From: CF-96 sp036269455
Lineage (GTDB): Bacteria > Chloroflexota > Dormibacteria > Aeolococcales > Aeolococcaceae
Direction of reading: 5' to 3'
Assembly: GCA_036269455.1 (NCBI GenBank)
Contig: DATARS010000239.1
Coordinates: 1 to 46,966, forward strand
DNA length: 46,966 nucleotides
In this document: piece by piece, positions 1 through 9,453 of the stretch
How positions within the stretch are numbered: position 1 is the first letter of the stretch
How the letters are laid out: each line of letters opens with the position of its first letter
Program-made: the position numbers and the translations under genes
Notes under the pieces: generated by a model
Database searches by the model: none
Told to the model about the DNA's origin: nothing
Seen by the model: only the letters and a program-made list of their open reading frames with translations

Positions 1-272
1 GCGGCGAAGGCGTCGGCGGTGCCCCCGGCGTCGACCTCGACGGGGGCCCCGACGAGGGGGTCGACGTGGGGTTCGACGAGCGGTTGGGGCGGCGCGGGCG
101 CGAGGGCAGGTGGCGACTCCGGCTCGGCGAGCGCCGCAGCCGGGCCGTCGTCCTCGGCCGCCACCGGCACCGCCACCGTCCGGCGGCTCCGGGCGGAGCG
201 CCCGACGGCCTCCTGCTGCCTGGTGGTGGTGGGAGCCCTCAGGGGCCGGTCGTCGGAGCTGTAGAGGGTCAC
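1..272 (-). CDS. Partial Pro/Ala-rich protein, N-terminal part only
   Basis: Reading the minus strand from a GTG at 272 to the window edge gives about 90 codons without a stop, nearly all ending in G or C, which is the coding signature of this genome. The peptide begins VTLYSSDDRPLRAP, continues with an Arg/Gln-rich stretch and then a Pro/Ala/Glu-rich, acidic segment (VAAEDDGPAAALAEPESPP). It looks like a disordered linker or extracellular region. No family is recognised. The start is uncertain: no TANNNT box or good Shine-Dalgarno lies directly upstream. The gene is divergent from the lipoprotein at 564. The 291 bases between them (273-563) hold no other gene I can support. Confidence 0.5.
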   Translation of the reverse strand, partial: MTLYSSDDRPLRAPTTTRQQEAVGRSARSRRTVAVPVAAEDDGPAAALAEPESPPALAPAPPQPLVEPHVDPLVGAPVEVDAGGTADAFA

Positions 273-551
273 CTCGCGGTCTCTGTCCCATCCTCGGGGG
301 CGGCGGCCGCGCCGCCTGCTGGCACCACACCTCGCGGAGGCGCGGACGCGCGAGATGACGCGCGACGGAACGCCGCGCACGTCGGTGCCGCATGTCCTCC
401 TCGAGGCCGAGTTCGGAAGCTACGCCGGGAACGCCCCGCAGTCAACACCCAACGATCGCGCCGATGGCGACGATCGATGCATGAAACCGGTTCCCCATCA
501 CCGTCGGAAACCGTCAAGGACCACACCGGGCGCGACCGGCACCCCCCGCGA

Positions 552-557
552 TATGGT
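552..557 (+). promoter_or_regulatory. -10 box of a leaderless promoter
   Basis: TATGGT is followed by exactly 6 nt and then the ATG at 564, so transcription should begin at or next to the start codon. No convincing -35 element and no Shine-Dalgarno is visible. The same geometry recurs before many genes in this window. Confidence 0.5.
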
Positions 558-563
558 CGGGCG

Positions 564-1685
564 ATGATCCCGGGCCGCCGCGGTCCGCTCGCCGCCGTCC
601 TCGGTGCGGTGCTCCTGCTCGCGGGCTGCGGCGCCGGCGAGAGGGCGGCGCTGCGGGTGCCGAACACCGGCGTCCTCCCCCCGGCCGCCGCCACCCTCGC
701 GGCCGCGCCCACCCCGAGCCCCGACCCGCTCCTGGCCGTGCTCGAGCGGCGCGGCGGCTCGCGCACCCCGAACCTGGTGGCGATCGTCGGGCTCGACGGC
801 CGCGCCCGCAACCGGGCGAGCTTCACCGCGGGGACGGTGCCCGGCGCCGGAGGCCTCGCCGCCGTCCTCCAGCCCCAGGCCCGGGTGGTCGGCGGGGCGG
901 TGTACTACGTCGACGGCGACGGGGTGGTGCGCCGGCTGGGCCCGCGCGGCGACCCGGCCACGGTGGCCACCTTCCCCCTCACCACCGACCAGCAGGCGGC
1001 CGCGGTGGCGGTGAGTCCCGACGGCCGCCGGCTGATGGCGACGGTGCTCGACCTCGACTCCTGGCACGTGGACGTCGAGACCGCCGCGGCGGGGGGGCCG
1101 ACGGTGACGGTCCGGAGCATCGACGTCCCCTCCCCCGCCGACCCCGGCACGGCTCCGCGGCTGCTCCAGGTCACCAGCTGGGACGCCGAGGGACCGGTGG
1201 GGCTCGCCGACGCCGTCGCCGCCGAGGCCGTGGCCGACCCCGACGGGCTCTGGCAGGGGCATCCCGCCCACCTCGACGGCCACGGCCTCGCCGGCCCGCC
1301 GCTGGGCGGGACGAGCTGCGGCGCGTCGTTCGAGGAGCCCGACGGCACCCTGCTCTGCCACGAGGCGCAGACGCTGACCACCACCCTGCGGCGCCAGGAC
1401 GGCTCGGTGGTCCACCGCTTCGTCCACACCGGCACCGCGCCGCGGCTCTCGCCGGACGGCAGCCGCCTCGCCTACGGCCTCGGCCGCGGCCGCGCCGCCG
1501 TCCAGTCACGCGACGGGAGCGTCGTCGCCCTCGCCCCCGGCTTCACCCCGTCGGGCTGGCTGACCGCGGGGATCCTGGTCGGCACCACTCGCGGCGACGA
1601 GCTCGCCTATGTCGACCTGGCCGCCCCGGGGCGCGCCGTCGACATCGGCCTCGGCGGCGCCTTCGTCGGCCCGGTCCAGGGGTAG
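564..1685 (+). CDS. Lipoprotein with PD40/TolB-like beta-propeller repeats
   Basis: 373-aa protein with a clear lipoprotein signal: two Arg, a hydrophobic run and the lipobox LLLAGC with Cys22, so it should be exported and lipid-anchored. A Pro/Ala-rich spacer follows (about residues 35-60). The remainder carries WD40-like/TolB-type blade motifs, seen as SPDGRRLMAT near residue 155 and LSPDGSRLAYGL near 300, which suggest a six- or seven-bladed propeller. The role is unknown; such proteins often act as extracytoplasmic binding or scaffold proteins. The ATG at 564 was chosen because signal peptide and -10 spacing agree. The frame stays open further upstream to about 66, but that part lacks any signal and is probably non-coding. 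Confidence 0.75.
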   Translation: MIPGRRGPLAAVLGAVLLLAGCGAGERAALRVPNTGVLPPAAATLAAAPTPSPDPLLAVLERRGGSRTPNLVAIVGLDGRARNRASFTAGTVPGAGGLAAVLQPQARVVGGAVYYVDGDGVVRRLGPRGDPATVATFPLTTDQQAAAVAVSPDGRRLMATVLDLDSWHVDVETAAAGGPTVTVRSIDVPSPADPGTAPRLLQVTSWDAEGPVGLADAVAAEAVADPDGLWQGHPAHLDGHGLAGPPLGGTSCGASFEEPDGTLLCHEAQTLTTTLRRQDGSVVHRFVHTGTAPRLSPDGSRLAYGLGRGRAAVQSRDGSVVALAPGFTPSGWLTAGILVGTTRGDELAYVDLAAPGRAVDIGLGGAFVGPVQG

Positions 1686-1690
1686 CGGCG

Positions 1691-1709
1691 GGCCGGCAGG
1701 ATGCCGGCC
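1691..1709. terminator. Hairpin between convergent genes
   Basis: GGCCGGC-aggat-GCCGGCC forms a perfect 7-bp GC stem with a 5-nt loop. It lies in the 45-bp gap between the convergent lipoprotein (ends 1685) and DUF4214 gene (ends 1731). There is no U-tract, so it is a candidate intrinsic-like bidirectional terminator. Confidence 0.5.
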
Positions 1710-1730
1710 GCCGCGCCCCTGGGAATGAGA

Positions 1731-3191
1731 TCAGAACGCCGGGGTCTTCTCGAAGTACTCCTCGAGCGCGAGGATGCTGATGATCCCGATGTCGTCGGCA
1801 TGGCCGGCGTCGAGGTACTCGGCCCAGAACTCCGCGCCGTTGGGGTCGGAGGTGCGGCCAAGATACTTCGGGTACCAGCTGTTCACGAGGTTCAGGTGGT
1901 ACTCGTGCGAGAAGGCGAAGTTGTTGCCCATCGAGGAGCGCGGCGTGCCGGAGGCGATCCGGCCGGTCCAGTAGGCGACCTCGTCGGGGGCCGGGGTGCG
2001 GCCGAGGACGTCCCGGTACAGCGAGCGGACGAAGGTGGCGTCGTTGCCGGCGCCCTTCTTCGGCGACGCGTAGTACTCGGCGGAGCCGCCGAACTGGCCG
2101 AGGATCGACTCGTTGAAGACGCCGCGGTCGAGCTGCGCGGTCCAGTAGGAGAGGCCGCCGGCATCGGGGGTGCGGAGCAGCATCAGCTGGTAGTCGGCGG
2201 TGACGATGCGGGCGTGTGCCTCGGTGGAGGCGACGAAGGAGCGGGCCATGTCGGCGCGGCTCATCCCGCCGATCAGCTGCTGCAGCCAGTAGGCGACCTC
2301 GGTGGGCGCGGGCTGGCGGGTGCGGCCGAGGACGTCGTGGTAGAGGTCGAGGATGAAGCCGGTGTTGCGGTTCACGATGTTGAGGTGCGCCACCCTCGTC
2401 GGGCCGGCCAGGCAGTTCCAGGGGAAGTGCGGCGCCGGCGAGTTGGGGCAGACGCTCGCCTCCTGCGCCTCGGGGAACTGGCACTCGCTGCTCGGGGTGC
2501 CGGTCGAGTAGTCGTCCGCGTCGGAGTCGCCGTCGCACTGGCGGTTGCCGGTGCCGACCGTGCCCGGGGCGGGAACCGCGGCGGGCTGGGCAAGGCCGAA
2601 GTCGTGAAAGACGATCGGGTCGGCGACGGTGCCGGCGTAGTAGCCCTTGTGGCCGGCGAAGCTCGGCCAGGTGACCGTCGAGCCGTTGGGATAGACGTTG
2701 GTGACCACGCCGCCGACGCTGCCGTCGACCGCGACGGTGACGTCCGCCTGCTCCCACTGGCAGGCGCTGCCGCCCTCGCAGGGGGCGTAGCCGGCCGGGT
2801 TGCTGGGGTTGCCCGCGGGCTCCGCGGTCTGGCGGAGCCGGTAGTCGCCGGGCGGGACGTTCGTGAAGGTCAGGCAGCCCCTGGTGGTGCTGACGCAGTT
2901 GCCCTGCTGCAGCGGGCAGCTCGGCGAGGGACCGACGCCGCCGGGGGTCGAGGCGCCCTGGGTGCCGGCGGTGGCCGAGTAACCCTGGTCGTTGGAGAGC
3001 GTGTAGGCGGCGCCGTTGAGCGCGCTCTTGCAGGAGTCCATCGTCTGCAGGACCACCTGGAAGGGTGCGTCCGCCAGCGTCGTGGCCGCCGTCGCCGGTA
3101 CTCCGTCACGGCCCGCCGCCACCAGGATCGTGGCCAGGCCGACGGCAAACGCCAGCATGGCGACGATCGAACGGGAAGCCCTCTGACTCAT
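1731..3191 (-). CDS. Secreted protein with prealbumin-like domain and DUF4214 repeats
   Basis: 486-aa exported protein. After a signal peptide (MSQRASRSIVAMLAFAVGL), residues about 35-170 have features of a SpaA/prealbumin-like fold: FTNVPPGDYRLRQ plus several Cys pairs. The C-terminal half holds DUF4214 modules, seen as repeated LYHDVLGRT, LYRDVLGRTPAPDEVAYWTGRI and YLGRTSDPNGAEFWAEYL units. DUF4214 is known from bacterial surface and S-layer-associated proteins and has no assigned enzymatic role. The start at 3191 was preferred over the ATG at 3200 because AGGAAGG then sits 9 nt upstream, whereas it would abut the earlier ATG. The gene is divergent from the response regulator. A cell-surface adhesin or matrix protein is the likeliest role. 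Confidence 0.75.
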   Translation of the reverse strand: MSQRASRSIVAMLAFAVGLATILVAAGRDGVPATAATTLADAPFQVVLQTMDSCKSALNGAAYTLSNDQGYSATAGTQGASTPGGVGPSPSCPLQQGNCVSTTRGCLTFTNVPPGDYRLRQTAEPAGNPSNPAGYAPCEGGSACQWEQADVTVAVDGSVGGVVTNVYPNGSTVTWPSFAGHKGYYAGTVADPIVFHDFGLAQPAAVPAPGTVGTGNRQCDGDSDADDYSTGTPSSECQFPEAQEASVCPNSPAPHFPWNCLAGPTRVAHLNIVNRNTGFILDLYHDVLGRTRQPAPTEVAYWLQQLIGGMSRADMARSFVASTEAHARIVTADYQLMLLRTPDAGGLSYWTAQLDRGVFNESILGQFGGSAEYYASPKKGAGNDATFVRSLYRDVLGRTPAPDEVAYWTGRIASGTPRSSMGNNFAFSHEYHLNLVNSWYPKYLGRTSDPNGAEFWAEYLDAGHADDIGIISILALEEYFEKTPAF

Positions 3192-3353
3192 CGCATTCAT
3201 CCTTCCTGACTCAGTCCGTCGGGGCCCAGCGTCCCCTGATCCTTCCGCGAGGCCGCCGGCGCAACAACCGAGGAGGGAAAGCGCAGGGCCCTGCATGTAC
3301 ATCGTGTCCGGGGGCCGGGAACTTGCGCGATCTGTCACAGTGATCTGCGTTTT

Positions 3354-3380
3354 GTTCAGCGAGGGTTCATCGAGGGTTCA
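3354..3380 (+). promoter_or_regulatory. Three GTTCA direct repeats spaced 11 bp (PHO-box-like operator)
   Basis: GTTCA occurs at 3354-3358, 3365-3369 and 3376-3380, exactly one helical turn apart, separated by GCGAGG, TCGAGG and then GAGACT. Tandem half-sites with 11-bp spacing are the established binding pattern of OmpR/PhoB-type dimers, and GTTCA is the core of the actinobacterial PhoP PHO box. It lies 14 bp before the response regulator ATG, so autoregulation is likely. The divergent DUF4214 gene may also be a target. Confidence 0.6.
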
Positions 3381-3393
3381 GAGACTGCCGGTC

Positions 3394-4113
3394 ATGCGTG
3401 TATTGATCGTCGAGGACGACCGCCGGCTCGCCGCCGCACTGCGTCGTGGACTCCAGCGCGAGGGATTCGTCGTCGACCTCGTCGAGAACGGCAACGAGGC
3501 GATCGGGGCCGCCGCGGGGACCTCCTTCGACGTCATCGTCCTTGACGTCATGCTCCCCGGCGAGGGCGACGGCTTCACCATCTGTCGCGAGCTGCGCAAC
3601 CGCCGGGTGCGCACCCCCGTGCTCATGCTCACCGCGCTCGACGCGGTCAGCGACCGGGTGCAGGGCCTCAACGCCGGCGCCGACGACTACCTGGTCAAGC
3701 CCTTCGCCTTCAGCGAGCTCCTCGCCCGGCTGCGCGCGCTGACCCGCCGTCACCTCGACGACCGCAGCGCCACCCTGCGCGCCGGCGACCTCGAGGTCGA
3801 CATGGCGGCGCGCCGCGCCGCCGTCCGCGGCGTCCCGGTCGCGCTCACAATGAAGGAGCTGGGCATCCTCGAATACCTGATGCACCACCCTGATCAGCTC
3901 ATCACCACCGAGCAGATCGAGGAGCACGTGTGGAATTACGACTTCGTGAGCGGGTCGAACCTGGTGGAGGTGTACATCGGGAGGATCCGCCGCAAGCTGG
4001 GCGCGGCGGGGCTCCCGAACCCGTTCGCGACCGTCCGCGGCGGAGGCGGGGGCTACCGCTTCGAGCCGCAGCGGCTGTCCGCCGCTTCCTCCGCCGCACC
4101 CGCGTCCGGCTGA
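3394..4113 (+). CDS. OmpR/PhoB-family response regulator
   Basis: 239-aa two-component response regulator. The receiver domain (about 1-115) shows the acidic pocket VEDD at 6-9, phospho-acceptor Asp51 in VLDVMLPG, and the TALDA and LVKPF switch motifs. The C-terminal winged helix (about 125-225) ends in the characteristic VEVYIGRIRRKL and VRGGGGGYRF. After the phosphorylation site it reads PGEGDGF where PGMDGF is common, one extra residue in the beta3-alpha3 loop. The ATG at 3394 begins the canonical MRVLIVEDD; the open frame further upstream is not needed. Its TGA overlaps the proposed start of the sensor kinase, so the two are co-translated. Three GTTCA repeats upstream suggest autoregulation. 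The signal sensed is unknown. Confidence 0.9.
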   Translation: MRVLIVEDDRRLAAALRRGLQREGFVVDLVENGNEAIGAAAGTSFDVIVLDVMLPGEGDGFTICRELRNRRVRTPVLMLTALDAVSDRVQGLNAGADDYLVKPFAFSELLARLRALTRRHLDDRSATLRAGDLEVDMAARRAAVRGVPVALTMKELGILEYLMHHPDQLITTEQIEEHVWNYDFVSGSNLVEVYIGRIRRKLGAAGLPNPFATVRGGGGGYRFEPQRLSAASSAAPASG

Positions 4114-5463
4114 CGGGGGTCTACGCGGGGGTCTTCTTCCTGGTGGCGTGCGCCGGGGCGGTGGTCTTCTACATCGCCTTCTCGCGCGCCGAGCTCGGCA
4201 CCATCGACACCAGCCTGGCGGTGCAGCAGCACCTCATCTCGATCGCCATCCCCAAGAACCCGGTCGAGGACTTCGCCGACCGCGACCTGCTCCCCAACCA
4301 GAACACCGCGGGGGTGAGCATCAGCGCGATCCTCCTCGACGACCGGGGCCGGCTGCTCGACGACTCCGGCGACGCCCCGCCGTCGGGGCAGCTGGAACCG
4401 GTGGTCGGCGAGGTGATGCGCTCCGGCACGCTGCTCGAGGACCGCAGCGTCAACGGCGAGCAGCAGCGCATGCTCGCCACCCGCATCGGCATCACCTTCA
4501 ACCGCACCGCCACCCTCATCCTGCTGCGCTCGCTCGTCGAGTTCGAGCAGACCCAGGCCAGAACCACGCTCTTCCTGGTGATCACCGTGGCCACGCTCGT
4601 GGGGGTCGCGTCGGTGCTCGGATACTGGCTGGCGGGACGGGTGCTCCGGCCGGTGCGGATCATCGCCGAGACCGCCCAGGACCTCAGCGAGCACGACCTC
4701 CACCGCCGCATCGACCTCGACCTCCCTCCCGACGAGCTCGGCGACCTGGCCACCACCCTCAACGGGATGCTCGCCCGCCTCGAGGCCGCCTTCGCCAGCC
4801 TGCAGCGCTTCACCGCCGACGCCGCCCACGAGCTGCGTGCCCCGCTGGCGCTGATGCGCACCGAGGTCGAGGTGGCGCTCCGTGCCGGCGCCGATCCCGA
4901 GGACGCCCACCGGGTGCTGGAGACGGTGAACTCCGAGGTCCACCGGCTCAGCCGCACCGCCGACCAGCTGCTCCTGCTCGCCCGCGCCGACGCCGGGGTG
5001 CTCGAGCCGCTGCGCGAGGAGATCGACGTCACCGACCTCGTCGAGGAGACCGCGGCGCGCTGGCGGCCCACCCTGGTGGAGCGCGACATCGAGCTGCGCA
5101 CCTCGATCCCCCACTCCGGCGGGACCGTCCTCGCCGACGGCGGGATGCTGCGCCGACTGCTCGACAACCTGCTCGACAACGCCGCCCGCCACACCCCCGC
5201 GGGCGGTCTGATCCAGCTCCGCGGCGAGACCTCGGCGGCGGGCTGCGAGCTCAGCATCGCCGACACCGGGCCGGGGATCGACCCGGCGCTCCGTCCCCGG
5301 GTCTTCGAGCGCTTCACCCGCGCCGACACCGCGCGCGGCCGTGACACCGGCGGGGCCGGCCTCGGCCTCTCCCTCTGCCTCGCCATCGCCGAGCTCCACG
5401 GCGGCACCCTGGTGCTCGACGACGCTCACCGCGGCGCCCGCTGGGTGCTGCGCCTGCCCCCGC

Positions 5464-5489
<26 letters not shown>
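4110..5489 (+). CDS. Two-component sensor histidine kinase with HAMP domain
   Basis: About 459-aa membrane sensor kinase partnered with the preceding regulator. TM1 (VYAGVFFLVACAGAVVF) and TM2 (TTLFLVITVATLVGVASVL) flank a short ~120-residue sensor loop. HAMP is followed by the H-box AAHELRAPLA, N-box LLDNLLDNAARHTP, G1 DTGPGID, F-box RVFERF and G2 GGAGLGLSL, so all catalytic motifs are present. The start is a puzzle. The frame is open back to a GTG at 3930, but that part overlaps the regulator's DNA-binding domain. No ATG, GTG or TTG occurs between there and a GTG at 4143 inside TM1. The CTG at 4110-4112 overlaps the regulator stop as CTGA and leaves TM1 intact, so I place the start there tentatively. 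The 3' end overlaps the convergent gene by 26 bp. Confidence 0.85.
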
Positions 5490-6519
<1,030 letters not shown>

Positions 6520-6524
6520 CGGGG

Positions 6525-6531
6525 TACCTTA
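6525..6531. promoter_or_regulatory. Overlapping -10 boxes of a bidirectional leaderless promoter
   Basis: TACCTT (6525-6530, plus strand) sits 6 nt before the ATG at 6537. Its complement offset by one base, TAAGGT (6531-6526, minus strand), sits 6 nt before the GTG at 6519. The two start codons, and so the two predicted transcription starts, are 18 bp apart, and each -35 region would lie inside the opposite gene. No Shine-Dalgarno is available to either gene. Confidence 0.6.
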
Positions 6532-6536
6532 CCCGC

Positions 6537-7334
6537 ATGCCCGTGTGTGGGCCGGCGCGCCGCGAGGGCCCGCTGGCGGAGCGCTACGACCGCGCCGACT
6601 GCGCGGTGCTCACCCCCGCCGAGCGCGAGCGCTTCCTCGCCCCCGGCGCCTGGGAGGGGAGCGAGGTCGGCCCCCAGAACCTGCCCGAGGGGCTGGTCTG
6701 GCAGCTCCTCTACCGGCTCGAGCCCGAGCTCTACGACCGCCTCGCCCGCGCCGAGCGGCTGCATCCCGCGGTGCTCGACTGGCTGCCCGGGTCGGTCGGC
6801 CGCGCCGTCGAGGTGGGCGCGGGGAGCGGCCGGCTGACCGTCGAGATCGCGCCCCGCTGCGAGCTGCTCCTCGCCGTCGAGCCCGCCGCGGCGCTGCGCG
6901 GCCTGCTCCGCCGGCGCCTCGCCGAGCGCCGGTTCCACCACGTCGCGGTGCGCTCCGGGTTCGTCGACGACCTCCCCGTCCCCTCCGGATGGGCGGAGCT
7001 CGTGGTCGCCGCCTCCGCCTTCACCCCCGAGCGCGCCCACGGCGGCGACGAGGGGCTCGCCGAGCTCGAGCGGGTGGCGGCGCCCGGCGGCCTGGTGGTG
7101 ATCGTCTGGCCCAACCACCTCGACTGGCTGGGCGAGCGGGGCTACCGCCACCAAAGCTTCCCGGGAGAGATGGCGCTCGAGTTCGAGAGCCTGGAGGAGG
7201 CGCTCGAGGTCGGAGAGGTCTTCCACCCCGAAGCGCTCCCCGCCATCCGCCGCCGCGGCTCACCCCGGATCCCGTACCACCTGGTGGGCCGCAACGCCCC
7301 CCGCGACCTCGCCTGGCGGCGGCTGCCGGGATGA
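6537..7334 (+). CDS. Class I SAM-dependent methyltransferase
   Basis: 265-aa cytoplasmic methyltransferase. The SAM-binding motif I is AVEVGAGSGRLT near residues 84-95, followed by the acidic VEPAAAL and a motif-III-like APGGLVVIVWP near 180. An N-terminal segment (about 1-75) with the Y-D-R and LVWQLLYRL region may be a lid. The substrate cannot be told from sequence. It is translationally coupled to the glycosyltransferase that follows (ATGA overlap at 7331-7334), so the two probably act on one glycosylated product. It is expressed from the bidirectional leaderless promoter shared with maleylacetate reductase. Confidence 0.8.
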   Translation: MPVCGPARREGPLAERYDRADCAVLTPAERERFLAPGAWEGSEVGPQNLPEGLVWQLLYRLEPELYDRLARAERLHPAVLDWLPGSVGRAVEVGAGSGRLTVEIAPRCELLLAVEPAAALRGLLRRRLAERRFHHVAVRSGFVDDLPVPSGWAELVVAASAFTPERAHGGDEGLAELERVAAPGGLVVIVWPNHLDWLGERGYRHQSFPGEMALEFESLEEALEVGEVFHPEALPAIRRRGSPRIPYHLVGRNAPRDLAWRRLPG

Positions 7335-8404
7335 GGATCGGCCTGCTCGCCCCGCTGATCGCCCCGCTGCGCGAGACCCAGATCGGCGGCGCCCAGGCGC
7401 TGGTCTGCGACCTCGCCACCGCGCTGACCGCCCGCGGCCACGACGTCGAGGTGATCGCGGCGCAGGGCTCGGCCGTGCCCGGGGTGACGATGGTCGAGAG
7501 CGGGGTCGACGCCGCCGAGCTCGAGGGGTCGGCCTACCGCAGCGACGGAGGCGGGGCCGGCGGCGCCGGTCGCCGCACCGACGACGCCTACCGCCGCGCG
7601 CTGGGCGTCGCCCGCGAGCGCGACTACGCGGTGCTCCACAACCACGCCTTCGACGCCGCCGCCATCCACCACGCCGGCGGCGCCGCCCCGGCGGTGGTCC
7701 ACACCCTCCACCTGCCCCCCGACGCCGCCGTCGCCGCCGCCCTCGCCCTGGCCGGCCGGCGGCCGCACCCGCCGCACGTCGCCTGCGTCTCGGCGGCGCA
7801 GGCGCGCGCCTGGGAAGGGCTCTGCGCGGTGGAGACCGTGCTCGCCAACGGGGTGCCGGTCGCGGCCATCCCCTGGGACGAGCGGCCCGGCGACGCCGCG
7901 GTGTTCGCCGGCCGGCTGAGCCCGGAGAAGGGGGTGGACGACGCGGCGCGGATCGCGCTCGGCTCGGGGATGCGCCTCGAGGTCTATGGCGACGACTACG
8001 ACCCCGCCTTCGCCGCGGACTGCCGGGAGCGCTGGGCGTCCAGCGGCGCGGTCGTCTTCCGCGGCCCGGTGTCGCGCCGCCGGCTGTGGCGCCGGCTGGC
8101 GGGGGCGGCGGCGCTGCTCGCGCCCTCGGGCTGGGAGGAGCCCTTCGGCCTCGCCGCCGCCGAGGCCCAGGCCGCCGGGACGCCGGTGGTCGGCTACCGC
8201 CGCGGCGGGCTCTCCGAGGTGGTCGCCGAGGGCCGGTCGGGCTTCCTCGTCGATCCCGGCGACGTGGCCGCCGGGTCGGCGGCACTGCTCCGGGTGGGGA
8301 GGGAGATCGGCCGCGCCGACTGCCGCCGCCACGCCGAGCGCCACCTCGACATCGCGGCCACCGCCGCCGCCCACGAGCGCCTCTACGCCCGGCTGGCCGC
8401 CTGA
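7331..8404 (+). CDS. GT4-family glycosyltransferase
   Basis: 357-aa GT-B fold retaining glycosyltransferase. The N-terminal half opens MRIGLLAPL with the glycine-rich QIGGAQALVCDLATAL acceptor-side loop. The C-terminal half has FAGRLSPEKGVDDAARIA and the nucleotide-sugar site EEPFGLAAAEAQAAGTPVV followed by GGLSEVV and GFLVDPGD, the EX7E pattern typical of GT4 enzymes. It has no signal peptide or TM segment. The ATG at 7331 overlaps the upstream TGA as ATGA. The sugar donor and acceptor are unknown; coupling to a methyltransferase suggests a methylated glycoside or glycolipid. Confidence 0.85.
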   Translation: MRIGLLAPLIAPLRETQIGGAQALVCDLATALTARGHDVEVIAAQGSAVPGVTMVESGVDAAELEGSAYRSDGGGAGGAGRRTDDAYRRALGVARERDYAVLHNHAFDAAAIHHAGGAAPAVVHTLHLPPDAAVAAALALAGRRPHPPHVACVSAAQARAWEGLCAVETVLANGVPVAAIPWDERPGDAAVFAGRLSPEKGVDDAARIALGSGMRLEVYGDDYDPAFAADCRERWASSGAVVFRGPVSRRRLWRRLAGAAALLAPSGWEEPFGLAAAEAQAAGTPVVGYRRGGLSEVVAEGRSGFLVDPGDVAAGSAALLRVGREIGRADCRRHAERHLDIAATAAAHERLYARLAA

Positions 8405-8435
8405 GGTCCGTGAGCTCGGGGCGCTGACTCCCCCC

Positions 8436-9446
8436 TCAGCAGGGCAGGAACCCGTTGCCGGCCTCGACCCGGGTGCCGCCGCGGACCCGGTCGCGGGGCG
8501 CGCCCGACGCCAGCCGCCGCCAGAGCGCGGGATAGCTCGGGTACTCGAGCTCGGGGACGACCCAGCCGGAGCGCACCAGCTCCTCGTGGAAGGCGGGGAG
8601 ATGCCGGAAGGGCACGCCGATGTCGACGTGGTGCGCGAGGTGCCAGCCGGTGTTGTAGGGGACGATGAGCAGGCGGGCCAGCCGGCTCTGTCGCACCACG
8701 TGGGTGGTCAGGCGGCGGTCGTCGGCGCGCTCCATGCCGCCGTGCTCGGCGATCGAGCGCAGCCGGTTGGACACCTTCCACAGGCTCATCCAGGGAAGCA
8801 GCCAGCAGACCGGGTAGAGCAGCGGCCGTCCCCAGGCGCAGGCCGCGGCGAACATGGCCAGCTGCACCCCGACGACCAGGCGGGCCTCGTGGAAGGCGGC
8901 GCCCGGCCTCCGGGCGGCGTGGAGGAGGCCGCGGATGTTCTTGGAGCCGGAGACCCCGAGGAGGTCGCGGGTCAGCTTGCGCCGCAGCGAGTCGGGCGGG
9001 ATCGGGTAGCCGGCGTAGAGTCCGGCGTCGGGCTCCTCGGGACCCATCTCGTCGCGGTGGTGGGCCATGTGGACACGGCGGTAGCTGAGCATCCCCTGGA
9101 GCCCGGGGTAGGCGAGCAGCCAGCGCCCCACCCGGTCGTTGAGCCGCCGCCGCGTGAACAGCAGCTTGTGGGCGGCCTCGTGCCCGAGGATGTTGAGCTG
9201 GCAGTGTCCCCGCCCCATCACCAGGAACGCCAGCAGGTAGGACCACCAGGTGCCGATCCATCCCGCCGCGATCACCACGCCGGCCGTCTGCAGCAGCGCG
9301 GACGCCACGGTGACGGCGTTGCGCACGTCGGGGATGCGGCGGTACTCGTCGCGCACCGGCGGCCGGGCCATCCCCCGGGCGTTGAGCCGCTCGGTGGGGA
9401 GCACGTCGGGGAGCAGCTCGGGGGCGGGGAGCATGGTCGTCGCCAT
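8436..9446 (-). CDS. Membrane fatty acid desaturase
   Basis: 336-aa membrane-bound di-iron desaturase. The three histidine clusters are HEAAH (89-93), HMAHH (126-130) and HLAHH (269-273), with an additional EHGG at 234-237 that often supplies a further ligand. Hydrophobic pairs lie near 45-78 and 190-225. Family members introduce a double bond into membrane acyl chains using O2 and a ferredoxin-type donor, or act on carotenoid-like substrates. The ATG at 9446 lies 7 nt after a TAATGT box with TTGACG 17 bp further up, so the transcript is leaderless. It is divergent from a PaaX-like regulator that probably controls it. Confidence 0.85.
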   Translation of the reverse strand: MATTMLPAPELLPDVLPTERLNARGMARPPVRDEYRRIPDVRNAVTVASALLQTAGVVIAAGWIGTWWSYLLAFLVMGRGHCQLNILGHEAAHKLLFTRRRLNDRVGRWLLAYPGLQGMLSYRRVHMAHHRDEMGPEEPDAGLYAGYPIPPDSLRRKLTRDLLGVSGSKNIRGLLHAARRPGAAFHEARLVVGVQLAMFAAACAWGRPLLYPVCWLLPWMSLWKVSNRLRSIAEHGGMERADDRRLTTHVVRQSRLARLLIVPYNTGWHLAHHVDIGVPFRHLPAFHEELVRSGWVVPELEYPSYPALWRRLASGAPRDRVRGGTRVEAGNGFLPC

Positions 9447-9453
9447 GCCCGAG

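Noticed and set aside
66..563. N-terminal extension of the lipoprotein
   Set aside because: The lipobox signal and the -10 box fix the start at 564; the minus-strand frame better explains 1-272.
3930..4109. Long N-terminus of the histidine kinase from GTG 3930
   Set aside because: It overlaps the response regulator's DNA-binding domain by about 180 bases and the peptide is Arg/Pro/Gly-rich, a shadow of the other frame.
7331..8404. Nucleotide-sugar synthesis or polysaccharide cluster around the glycosyltransferase
   Set aside because: Only one methyltransferase is coupled to it; no sugar-nucleotide, polymerase or flippase gene is nearby.
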